From an uncultured Clostridium sp. (GTDB lineage: Bacteria; Bacillota; Clostridia; Lachnospirales; Lachnospiraceae), in contig CALELW010000009.1 of assembly GCA_937902905.1 (NCBI GenBank), positions 1 to 23,811 of the forward strand: a stretch of DNA of 23,811 nucleotides, in the 5' to 3' direction. Below the pieces are notes generated by a model. It was not told the DNA's origin, did not search any database, and saw only the letters and a program-made list of their open reading frames with translations. This document shows positions 5,146 to 12,283 of the stretch, piece by piece. Within the stretch, counting starts at the first letter, position 1; every line of letters starts with the position of its first letter. A program made the position numbers and the translations under genes.

Positions 5146-5282
5146 TTAGGGACATTCGCGATTTTTTTAGGGGAAATATATTAGACTCCATTTATGCACA
5201 TATATCATATAATTTAGACCACCTCTGATTTACCAAGGAAATATATTAGACCATCTTCTATTTTTATACACTTTTTTAGACC
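5146..5282 (+). repeat. Phased TTAGACC iterons, candidate replication origin
   Basis: TTAGAC(C) occurs at 5181, 5214, 5246 and 5276, with a degenerate TTAGGGAC at 5146. Spacing is 35, 33, 32 and 30 bp, close to three helical turns, so the sites face the same side of the DNA. Two copies share a longer unit, GGAAATATATTAGAC (5172-5186 and 5237-5251), and all lie in AT-rich DNA. They sit about 145 bp downstream of the winged-helix gene, so they may be its binding sites and an iteron-type origin. The rest of the 556-bp gap from 4871 to 5426 shows only the promoter at 4916 and two hairpins. Confidence 0.6.
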
Positions 5283-5289
5283 GCATAAT

Positions 5290-5321
5290 GAAAAGAAATC
5301 CGGAGTTTTTTCTTCTCCGGG
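5290..5321 (-). terminator. Terminator-like hairpin downstream of the initiator candidate
   Basis: On the minus strand CCGGAG-N9-CTCCGG is followed by ATTTCTTTTC. It lies about 105 nt beyond the stop codon at 5427 and would separate that transcript from the iteron region. Confidence 0.5.
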
Positions 5322-5417
5322 AATGCTTTTGTATTGATTTCTTCGTACATTATACTTTTATCTGGCCAGAATCTATCATTTTCCCCCTGGCTAAAAATCT
5401 GATTCCATCACAAGTAA

Positions 5418-5437
5418 CCTTATGCTCTAGCATAAGG
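5418..5437. repeat. Perfect 9-bp dyad at the stop codon of the initiator candidate
   Basis: CCTTATGCT-CT-AGCATAAGG overlaps the last codons and TAG stop of the winged-helix gene. No T-run follows on either strand, so it may be a binding site or an RNA-stabilising hairpin rather than a terminator. Confidence 0.55.
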
Positions 5438-6275
5438 CCAATGTCTTGCGTACTAATTTATGAACATATTTATAACTCAGTTTCCTGTCTTTTGGTTTCG
5501 ATTCATCCGGAATGCTTTCTCTCACCGCTTTCTCCAGTATAGAGAAGATATTATAACCAGCGTCATGGGCAATACCTCTGTACTGCTTAATCAATTTAGC
5601 TGTTTCACTCAATTCCTCTTGATCGTATTTTCTTATTTTATTTCTTCTTACGATCGCAGAAGCAAAAAATTCATGTTCCTGTTTTTCCTGTTCTCCCTGC
5701 TTCTGGTTAAATACACTTCTTTTATAAGTTATGTAATAGATCCCTTTAACGATTCCTACTGAAAAAAAGGCTCTAAGGCTATGCAGATAAGACCGCACCA
5801 TTCTTTTCGTTACCCCCAGCATGGCACAGAACTTTTTATAAAAGTTGCCGGTGCCAATACGATAAGAACTGCTGTTGTCATGAGTGCAATGCAAGAAATA
5901 AAGCAGCAGCCATTTTTCTTTTGCCTTTAATTGTTTGAACTGTTTTTTATGAAAAACCGATCTGCTCAAATCAATATATCCCTTGCACCGACCAGCTTTA
6001 AAAGCTTCCTTGCCGGTAAAATCGTTATCCAAAATCAACAGATCATAATCGATATCCGATGTACGACTTATTTTCACGATGCCCTTGCGCTCAAGCCCAC
6101 GCATAGCGGTATAAAAGGACTGCTTGCACATTCCAGTAGCTCTGCATACATCTTGATTATGTACGCCTGCCACAAAGCCATTTAATCTCTGGTACTTTGC
6201 TACATACAAAAATAAATCCATTTCCGTTGATGTCAAATTTTTAAGTTTGTCAATTAAACTGTATTTTATCCTCAT
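5427..6275 (-). CDS. Winged-helix protein, candidate replication initiator
   Basis: This 282-residue basic protein has an N-terminal winged helix-turn-helix (residues ~12-75): LTSTEMDLFLYVAKYQ, then NQDVCRATGMCKQSFYTAMRGLERKGIVKISR. A second helix-turn-helix-like stretch follows at ~140-180 (FYKKFCAMLGVTKRMVRSYLHSLRAFFSVGIVKGIYYI). Two such domains in tandem are typical of Rep_3/RepA-type plasmid initiators, but I cannot assign a named family. Support from context: iteron-like repeats just downstream and a candidate counter-transcribed RNA across its leader, both hallmarks of copy-number control, with SSB upstream. The ATG at 6275 has AGAGGG 8 nt upstream. A transcription regulator of the element is the main alternative. 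Confidence 0.6.
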   Translation of the reverse strand: MRIKYSLIDKLKNLTSTEMDLFLYVAKYQRLNGFVAGVHNQDVCRATGMCKQSFYTAMRGLERKGIVKISRTSDIDYDLLILDNDFTGKEAFKAGRCKGYIDLSRSVFHKKQFKQLKAKEKWLLLYFLHCTHDNSSSYRIGTGNFYKKFCAMLGVTKRMVRSYLHSLRAFFSVGIVKGIYYITYKRSVFNQKQGEQEKQEHEFFASAIVRRNKIRKYDQEELSETAKLIKQYRGIAHDAGYNIFSILEKAVRESIPDESKPKDRKLSYKYVHKLVRKTLALC

Positions 6276-6287
6276 ATAATTTCCCTC

Positions 6288-6315
6288 TTGACTTTTATAT
6301 CAAATAATATATAAT
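6288..6315 (+). promoter_or_regulatory. Plus-strand promoter of the candidate counter-transcribed RNA
   Basis: TTGACT (6288-6293) and a perfect TATAAT (6310-6315) are 16 nt apart, against the direction of all neighbouring genes. Expected start near 6322. Confidence 0.7.
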
Positions 6316-6321
6316 GTAGTT

Positions 6322-6382
6322 ATCCCGACCGGTATAAATAGTACCGGCTAGAGGCACTTCCTCATAGGTGCCTCTTTTTTTT
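6322..6382 (+). ncRNA. Candidate counter-transcribed regulatory RNA (~60 nt)
   Basis: The strong plus-strand promoter at 6288-6315 is followed within 60 nt by two hairpins: CCGGTA-N7-TACCGG (6329-6347) and the terminator GAGGCAC-N10-GTGCCTC with eight T's (6351-6382). No open frame fits in the transcript. It is antisense to the leader of the winged-helix gene, whose start is at 6275, and so could form stem-loop contacts with that mRNA, as RNAIII of pIP501 does for repR. The leader would come from read-through of the SSB operon, since no clear minus-strand promoter is seen here. Confidence 0.6.
6351..6382 (+). terminator. Rho-independent terminator on the plus strand
   Basis: A perfect 7-bp stem GAGGCAC/GTGCCTC is followed by TTTTTTTT on the plus strand. 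On the minus strand no T-run follows, so it does not look built for the SSB gene ending at 6403. Confidence 0.85.
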
Positions 6383-6402
6383 ATGCCAGAAATCCTGTAT
6401 TA

Positions 6403-6822
6403 CTAATTAAATGGCAGTCCCTCTTCAACTCCGTCCGGAATATTCATGAAGTCATTGGATGCCTCACTAGGTTCTGGTGCGCCCCCTGAAGTCTGACCGT
6501 TTCCTTTTCGCTCTGCAAATTCGACTTCTTCAGCGATAATCTGTACACTGTAAACCTTTTCTCCGTTTTTATTCGTGTAGTTGTCATTCTGAACGCGGCC
6601 GCTTACCAGCATACGGGAACCTTTACGGAAATACTTTTCGACAAACTCTGCCTGCTTACCAAATGCGGTGCAGTTAAAGTAATCAACTTCCGTATCTCCC
6701 TGCTTTGCAAAACGCCGATTAATTGCCAGGCTAAATCTGGCAACAGCTAACGCATTATCACCCTGCGTGTAACGAATCTCCGGGTCGCGGGTCAGGTTCC
6801 CCATTAAAATAATTTTGTTCAT
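6403..6822 (-). CDS. ssb: Single-stranded DNA-binding protein
   Basis: This 139-residue protein is a typical bacterial SSB. The OB-fold spans residues 1-110: MNKIILMGNLTRDPEIRYTQ, VARFSLAINRRF, DYFNCTAFGKQAEFVEKYF, KGSRMLVSGRVQNDNYTNKNGEKVYSVQIIAEEVEF. A short flexible linker leads to the acidic tip DGVEEGLPFN, which varies from the usual DDDLPF but keeps the Pro-Phe pair that binds partner proteins. Plasmid SSBs coat the single-stranded DNA that enters the recipient and support replication. The ATG at 6822 has AGGAGG 8 nt upstream, 12 nt after the sortase stop codon, so it belongs to the same operon. It is the last gene before the replication control module. Confidence 0.95.
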   Translation of the reverse strand: MNKIILMGNLTRDPEIRYTQGDNALAVARFSLAINRRFAKQGDTEVDYFNCTAFGKQAEFVEKYFRKGSRMLVSGRVQNDNYTNKNGEKVYSVQIIAEEVEFAERKGNGQTSGGAPEPSEASNDFMNIPDGVEEGLPFN

Positions 6823-6834
6823 TTACATATCCTC

Positions 6835-7578
6835 CTAGTTTTCTGTGGTTAGTGATTCTTGCAGCACGCCTTGTAACAGGCGGCGATTACCACTTTTAGA
6901 ATCACATGTACTTAATGTTACTATTGAATCATCCGGTTTGATTTTTTCTTTTTTTCGGATGTTTCTTGCCTTTTTTAAGCCTTTTACATAAGCCTCAAAG
7001 CCTAGTTCATTATTTGCCTGAAAGCGTTCCAATATGTCTGTATCGTCCGCAATCATATATGCAACTATTCGATACTTCAAAATCTTTTGTGGCATATAAA
7101 TGTAAAATTCTATATGTGTTTTAAAAAAATCTTCATCCTCAAATCTTCGTAAAGTACCAAACATAGAACCATTAATCATGTTATGTCCATATAGCACTGT
7201 TAAGCGGTCCGATAAATCTTTTCTGTTTGCTCTTCTGGTATAAATGCTTCCGGCAAATGAATATTTTTTCTTAATATCATGGTGCAGATAAAAGTCATCA
7301 TCTTTTCCAGTCGATGCTTGTAATATTGGATAATCAATATTTGTCCCAGGCACCCGAATCCATGCATATACATCTGCATTTGTTGCCAACAATTTGTCCC
7401 AATCAACTGGGTTAATTATTTTTTCTTTTTTTGGGCTTTTGTTCTCCGGTACAGTTCTGAGAAAAGAGGTCATGTCATCTCCGGTATCCGTTACGATAAC
7501 GGCTAATATTCCGAAACATACTAATGCCGTTACTATCAGTAACATTCCGGCTATTTTCCAGCCTTTCATCCGTTTCAT
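6835..7578 (-). CDS. srtB: Class B sortase
   Basis: This 247-residue protein has an N-terminal membrane anchor (residues ~8-31, AGMLLIVTALVCFGILAVIV) and a sortase domain. Catalytic residues are visible: His in YGHNM (~130-134), Cys in the class B signature TLSTC (~221-225), and Arg in GNRRLL (~230-235). Sortases join surface proteins with a C-terminal sorting signal to the cell wall or to one another. Here it could anchor a conjugation adhesin or other surface factor. I chose the ATG at 7578, with AAAGGGG 8 nt upstream; the GTG at 7584 is too close to that site. No protein in this window has a clear LPXTG or NPQTN signal, so the substrate is outside or chromosomal. Confidence 0.9.
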   Translation of the reverse strand: MKRMKGWKIAGMLLIVTALVCFGILAVIVTDTGDDMTSFLRTVPENKSPKKEKIINPVDWDKLLATNADVYAWIRVPGTNIDYPILQASTGKDDDFYLHHDIKKKYSFAGSIYTRRANRKDLSDRLTVLYGHNMINGSMFGTLRRFEDEDFFKTHIEFYIYMPQKILKYRIVAYMIADDTDILERFQANNELGFEAYVKGLKKARNIRKKEKIKPDDSIVTLSTCDSKSGNRRLLQGVLQESLTTEN

Positions 7579-7591
7579 CTTCACATCCCCT

Positions 7592-7894
7592 TTATAACAG
7601 TCTCATAAACTCCTGCCACACCTGCAGTCCTTGCCGTATTAACAGACTTCTGGAGTCTGGATAAATCAGCGCAGTTAATCCAATCAGTGCCAGGATAAAA
7701 ACCAGAATTGCTATAATTAGTCGTGCGCCACCAATCATTGTTTTCAATAGAAATTTGATTGTGTTAGTTTTTTCGACCACAACAACATCCTCTTCAATGT
7801 CATAGCGTTCCTTCAGGCTTTCCTGATGTTCTTTTTCCCTTTCCTCCTGTTTCATCTGCTCTACCAGTTGATTTCTGAATTTTCTTTTTGCCAT
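7592..7894 (-). CDS. Small single-pass membrane protein
   Basis: This 100-residue protein has a basic, helical cytoplasmic N terminus (MAKRKFRNQLVEQMKQEEREKEHQ), an acidic stretch, one membrane helix at about residues 60-82 (RLIIAILVFILALIGLTALIY) and a short C-terminal tail. No family is recognised. It overlaps the end of the upstream helix-turn-helix gene by 95 nt in another frame, so either the overlap is real and coupled or the upstream stop is unusual. AAAGGAA lies about 12 nt before the ATG at 7894. A start further upstream at 7999 is possible but would lie wholly inside the upstream gene. It precedes the sortase by 13 nt. Confidence 0.6.
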   Translation of the reverse strand: MAKRKFRNQLVEQMKQEEREKEHQESLKERYDIEEDVVVVEKTNTIKFLLKTMIGGARLIIAILVFILALIGLTALIYPDSRSLLIRQGLQVWQEFMRLL

Positions 7895-8465
7895 AGTAGC
7901 GTTGATTCCTTTCTTTGTATTTATTAATCCAGTTGGTCTTAAAATCATCTTCGTATTTCTGCCAGAAGGCATAACTGTTCTCGCATTGAAAATATTCAAT
8001 AGCCTTACTATATTGGCACATTTGCTCCGTCACATAACACCATATCTCGTCTGCCCTTATAAAGTACAATGTCCGCTTTCCTCGCACTTCTACGACTGCG
8101 TGAAGCACATCTTTGGATATCAGGTATCGTACATTGTAAGCAGATAATCCTAGCAAATAGGCCGTCTGCTGCAGCGTCAGATATTCAATCATACTGTCTT
8201 CCACAATTCGATTCGTTGTGTTAAATTTTTTAGGCTGCAGTTTCCAAAAAGCCCATTTACTGGATGCCTCAAAATACTGTTTGGCTAAATCATATTTTTT
8301 CAATTGCTGATTCACAAAAAGAGCCAATGCGGACACTTTTACCATCCGGTTGCCACGGTTCAATTCGGTCTTAATCTTGCCTTTTTTTATGTAATACTCA
8401 AATGTTTGTTTTGTCACACCAATTAAATACGCAGCCTGTTTTAATAGTAAATATTCGTCCCTCAT
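7800..8465 (-). CDS. Tandem MerR-like/excisionase-type helix-turn-helix protein
   Basis: This 221-residue protein has two copies of a MerR/HTH_17-like unit. Copy one (~residues 1-75) reads EYLLLKQAAYLIGVTKQTFEYYIKKGKIKTELNRGNRMVKVSALALFVNQQ; copy two (~92-160) reads EYLTLQQTAYLLGLSAYNVRYLISKDVLHAVVEVRGKRTLYFIRADEIWCYV. Each is followed by a similar aromatic segment (YFEASSKWAFWK; YFQCENSYAFWQK), so a whole ~90-residue module was duplicated. Such domains bind DNA in excisionases and regulators; here it probably regulates the operon or takes part in DNA processing. The C-terminal tail is Lys/Gly-rich and overlaps the next gene by 95 nt. The ATG at 8465 has AAGGAG 9 nt upstream. Confidence 0.75.
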   Translation of the reverse strand: MRDEYLLLKQAAYLIGVTKQTFEYYIKKGKIKTELNRGNRMVKVSALALFVNQQLKKYDLAKQYFEASSKWAFWKLQPKKFNTTNRIVEDSMIEYLTLQQTAYLLGLSAYNVRYLISKDVLHAVVEVRGKRTLYFIRADEIWCYVTEQMCQYSKAIEYFQCENSYAFWQKYEDDFKTNWINKYKERNQRYYGKKKIQKSTGRADETGGKGKRTSGKPEGTL

Positions 8466-8490
8466 GTTGCATTGCTCCTTGTTGTTTTAT

Positions 8491-11400
8491 CTATCGTTCC
8501 AGCCCAGGCATCATCTTTATTGGCTGCCTGACCTTTGGTGCATCTTTCCAGATGCCAGTATCCTTTGTCTTATCCTTCACCATAGCAAAAATATCGGTCT
8601 TGTCTTTTCCATGGTTTTCAAAAATATTAATGTTATGCGCCTCCGGCGAATCCGCTTCCTTTGTTGGTTCCGCTTTCTTTGGCACACTGACCTTTTCATC
8701 TTTTTCTAAGCGCCTAAAATTAGCAATGGCGTTTTGTACAACCACATCAACTGTCTCATGATCGTACGTGCCGTAGTACACCTTGTGCTTCTTTAACAGC
8801 GATTTTATTTCCTTATCCTTTTGCTTGCTTTCCTGTAAATCATGGATTCTTCCCTCTGTCTGAAATTGGCTATCATCTCTTTTCATGAAAAATGAAAAAT
8901 TCTGATATTGTCCGCTTAATTCAGACACCATTCTTTCATATTCCGGTGTTAGCTGCTGGTTATAAACCGTGTTCAAAAGAATGGGGGAATCCGTAACAAT
9001 AAAGTCGGTTTTACCTATCAGCCTGTCCATCCGATGGACTTGCTCTTTTAAAATTTCAAATTGATGTTCTTTTGAACCATCTAGTAGTTCAAAATTTTTA
9101 TCATATACCAACTCTTTTGCATATTCTTGCACGTACTCTGCATTGAATCCCTGCTTTTTTAACTCAGCACATATATTCATACAGGAAGTTGTTTTTCCAG
9201 ACCCCGGACCACCAAACGCATTAATAACAATGGTTGTCCTGTCTGCTTTTAAATCATGCAGACTTTCTTTATGCTGCTTAGCATACGCCATATACTCAAT
9301 GGCTTCCTGTTGTTTCCCACCGGCTGCAGAACAAAGCATATCATTCCAGTCGTAACCGCTCTTATCCGGCATATCTCTTTTCAGTAATGTGTCTCTGTCG
9401 GAAAGCGTCTCTTCCAATTTGGTAACCGCTTTAAATCCTCCGGTATCATTATCCATACCCAAAAAGATTTCTTTAATCTGCCTGTTATTATCCAAAACAT
9501 ACTCAATCGCTTCCTGCTTTTGTGTACCAGCCATTGCCAGATAGTTATAATCGTGATAATCCACTCCATCTTTTTTCAAAAGTGTCATTTTGCTCATAAT
9601 ATCAATGACTGACTCGCCGACAAATAGTTTCTCCGCCTGATTATCTACATAAAATCCTTTGCTGTAGTCACTGCCTTTCACATCTGCCACAAAACGCTTG
9701 TATGTGTTTGTGCCGCGCATACAAGCAAAGACCGGCTCACCTTCCTTGTTTCGTGATACAAATACACAATTGTTTCGGTCATCCTGATAAAGCATCTGTC
9801 TTTTAACAAACTCATTAATAACACTACCATCAATCTGCCTTGTTTTACCCAAATAGGCATATACATTCCGCATATGAGCCGCTTTCTTTGGCAGCTTATC
9901 CTTAAGGTTTTCTTTTTCTTTTTTTTCAGGATGTTTTTTCTTTGCTGCTGCAACTGGTTTAACTTCTAATTCTTGATTTCCAACAGCTGCTTCAAATACT
10001 GTTTCTCGCCCACCTGCCATATCATATAAATGGTTGTAGGCTTCTGATTTATCCATATCTCCAAACGCTATGCAGGCATCAATGACACTTCCATTTTTCC
10101 CGCGAGAGTTCCAATAAAAACAGTTCTTCTGTAAGTCTATTCTCACTGAATCATGCTCTTTCAGAGAATAGTATTTTTGCCCAACTCGTACCGGAGAATA
10201 TCCCAATGACTGGCACACATCCACAACCGATATGTGTTCTTTCAGCCAATCTGTCATCAGTTCCGACTCTTCATTTGTATAAAATCTCTTTTTCGCTACT
10301 GCTCTTCCTGCAGTTTTAGTTTCTTCTTTCTCCGGCATTTTTACTTCCTTTTTTTCTTCTCGCACATAATGATGTAAAATTTCCTTTTCCTTCAGGCTTT
10401 CCAAGGCTTTATCAAATGCCTGGTTGATTGCCTCTCGCTCTTTGCCCTGCGGACTGGTTGGAATCTGTACGGTATTACCATCTTGAACATCCAGTGCAAT
10501 CATTTCTGAATGTCCGACCAAATAATCGGAAGTATTTGCCGGCAACTTGTCATGAACATAGGAAGCAAATGCTCTGGCAAAAAGTTCCACATCACTTCGC
10601 CAATATCCCTGGTCTGTTTTACTAAACGCAGTGTCCAGCTTTTCTGCGTTCTTATAGTATTCCGTTCGTTCATTATTCTTATATTTAATCGTATCCATAA
10701 GTTCTTTAAAGGGAGTTTTTCCCTGTCGGATTTCTAAGTAAGAAGCACCGGTAGCCATAGACGAATCCATATCATATGCCCGTGCTACATATAAATCCAA
10801 CGCATGTCCCCATTCATGAGCCAAAGAACCGGCACCACGCATCTTAGTTAGATTAATCACATTCGCACTAGGTTCAAAATGAGCCAGTGCAGAACCACTT
10901 CCACGTGCGCCATAAGCAATTGCTAATTTGCCACCCAGAGCAATATCTTCATCTTTTATATTTAACGCCTTCGCTAAATCCTTAAATGCATCAAATGACA
11001 TATTTAGATTTGTCTGTCTGTCATTATTATTGTTCCAATTGCCAAACTCACCTGCGCGGAAACCGAAAGTGTTCATCATATCATCACCGGTTATATCCAT
11101 ACCACCACGGTAATCCTCTGCAGTCGGTCTTATATTCTCTAACTGAGGTGGCTTTAAGCGTGTTTTACGCTTTGTTTTTTTCTTTTTTTCTGGATTCTGT
11201 TCTTTGCCGATTTTCAATGCTTCTTCCACCGCCGCATCACGGTCCTGTAAATTTACAGCCACTATCTCACGATCATTTTTCTGAAGCACAAAATAAGTGT
11301 CATTTTGCCATGCTGACAAGTCCGTCATTCCTGCCTCTTGAAAATTGTAAATATAAGTTGAGCAACCACTCTCATGAATGACCAAACGCTCCTTACCTTC

Positions 11401-12000
11401 TCTGTATTCCTCTTTCGTTACATTCTGTCCATCATAGCGATAAAAAGAAAAATTGGAAAGTATCTTTTCATCCTCAGAGAACAAAAACTGCTTATTTTCC
11501 AACTCTCGCCGGAACTGATATAGTCCAAGTCTGCCTCCTAAATCTGTTGCTTTTATCAGTTTACGATTAAAGCAATTAGTGTCTGGCAAATTCTCACTTT
11601 TAATTTCATCGTAAAACCGGGCGCATTCACTCATCGATGTTAGTGACATAGCCTTTTCATAAAAACGATTTACGGTAACTAAATAATCCTTCTGCGCTGT
11701 ATCAATAATATCTTTCCTTTGTTCTGCAGAAGCCAAATAAGGAACGGCAGCCAAAGGCTTAGTAGGAAGAGCATCCCTTACCTTTTTTATAAAAAATATA
11801 ACTTCTCTGTCTTTTCCTTCCTCCAGCATTTTTTTATAATCTGGAAGAGGAAATGCTTCTTTTTTAGTAATGTATTTTTCTTTCTCCATATCGTTCCAAT
11901 CGAGAATATCTCCATAACGAAGTTCTCGATTTAGAGCATACAAATCTTTCCTTGCACCGCCAATTTTTTCTCCAAAATCTTCAATTTTCTTCTCAGCCAT
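8491..12000 (-). CDS. Large polyvalent protein: LPD1-like metallopeptidase, DUF3991/Toprim, P-loop domain
   Basis: This 1169-residue protein joins several domains. Residues ~280-480 hold a large-polyvalent-protein-associated domain (LPD1-like) with the metal-binding HEWGHALD (~395-402) and downstream ELFARAFASYV. Residues ~570-680 look like a primase-type DUF3991 module (NCFYWNSRGKNGSVIDAC). A Toprim domain follows at ~785-890, with acidic residues in LFVGESVIDIMS and FLGMDNDTGG. The C-terminal part has a P-loop GGPGSGKTT (~930-938) and VTDSPILLN, as in AAA_28/NadR-type kinases. Polyvalent proteins enter or act early in recipients of conjugative elements and phages, countering host responses and helping DNA synthesis. 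The ATG at 12000 has AAAGGGG 7 nt upstream. It is not an LtrC of known function; the domain roles are inferred. Confidence 0.8.
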   Translation of the reverse strand: MAEKKIEDFGEKIGGARKDLYALNRELRYGDILDWNDMEKEKYITKKEAFPLPDYKKMLEEGKDREVIFFIKKVRDALPTKPLAAVPYLASAEQRKDIIDTAQKDYLVTVNRFYEKAMSLTSMSECARFYDEIKSENLPDTNCFNRKLIKATDLGGRLGLYQFRRELENKQFLFSEDEKILSNFSFYRYDGQNVTKEEYREGKERLVIHESGCSTYIYNFQEAGMTDLSAWQNDTYFVLQKNDREIVAVNLQDRDAAVEEALKIGKEQNPEKKKKTKRKTRLKPPQLENIRPTAEDYRGGMDITGDDMMNTFGFRAGEFGNWNNNNDRQTNLNMSFDAFKDLAKALNIKDEDIALGGKLAIAYGARGSGSALAHFEPSANVINLTKMRGAGSLAHEWGHALDLYVARAYDMDSSMATGASYLEIRQGKTPFKELMDTIKYKNNERTEYYKNAEKLDTAFSKTDQGYWRSDVELFARAFASYVHDKLPANTSDYLVGHSEMIALDVQDGNTVQIPTSPQGKEREAINQAFDKALESLKEKEILHHYVREEKKEVKMPEKEETKTAGRAVAKKRFYTNEESELMTDWLKEHISVVDVCQSLGYSPVRVGQKYYSLKEHDSVRIDLQKNCFYWNSRGKNGSVIDACIAFGDMDKSEAYNHLYDMAGGRETVFEAAVGNQELEVKPVAAAKKKHPEKKEKENLKDKLPKKAAHMRNVYAYLGKTRQIDGSVINEFVKRQMLYQDDRNNCVFVSRNKEGEPVFACMRGTNTYKRFVADVKGSDYSKGFYVDNQAEKLFVGESVIDIMSKMTLLKKDGVDYHDYNYLAMAGTQKQEAIEYVLDNNRQIKEIFLGMDNDTGGFKAVTKLEETLSDRDTLLKRDMPDKSGYDWNDMLCSAAGGKQQEAIEYMAYAKQHKESLHDLKADRTTIVINAFGGPGSGKTTSCMNICAELKKQGFNAEYVQEYAKELVYDKNFELLDGSKEHQFEILKEQVHRMDRLIGKTDFIVTDSPILLNTVYNQQLTPEYERMVSELSGQYQNFSFFMKRDDSQFQTEGRIHDLQESKQKDKEIKSLLKKHKVYYGTYDHETVDVVVQNAIANFRRLEKDEKVSVPKKAEPTKEADSPEAHNINIFENHGKDKTDIFAMVKDKTKDTGIWKDAPKVRQPIKMMPGLER

Positions 12001-12014
12001 ACTCATACCCCTTT

Positions 12015-12278
12015 CTAATCCAACAAACGAAATACCCAACTTCCGGTTCCATCTATAATTTCAATCAAATCCTTTTTTTCTTCATCCATAATTATGGATT
12101 CTGATTCCAGATGCCAGCGAAAATCTGGGTCAATACATACAAAGTCGGCCGCAATCCAATCATTTTTCTCTGTAACATACAGATTTCCAACCATTAACTC
12201 TGACATTGTTTCAAGTAAATTTTGAACTTGTATATCCGGTGATGTAACCAGATATACATTTTCGTATTTTCTCTCCAT
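12015..12278 (-). CDS. Small acidic hypothetical protein
   Basis: This encodes 87 residues, Asp/Glu-rich, with a mixed strand-helix pattern (NVYLVTSPDIQVQNLLETMSELMVGNLYVTEKNDWIAADFVCID) and no membrane segment. I know no family. It starts 6 nt after the stop of the ParA-like gene, whose last codons supply its AAAAGGAG ribosome binding site. It ends 14 nt before the polyvalent protein start, so it is tightly embedded in the operon. It may be a partner of one of the two neighbours. Confidence 0.7.
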   Translation of the reverse strand: MERKYENVYLVTSPDIQVQNLLETMSELMVGNLYVTEKNDWIAADFVCIDPDFRWHLESESIIMDEEKKDLIEIIDGTGSWVFRLLD

Positions 12279-12283
12279 CCGAT

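Noticed and set aside
5288..5542. 84-codon plus-strand frame
   Set aside because: It covers two hairpins and the antisense end of the winged-helix gene; no start site signal and no recognisable domain.
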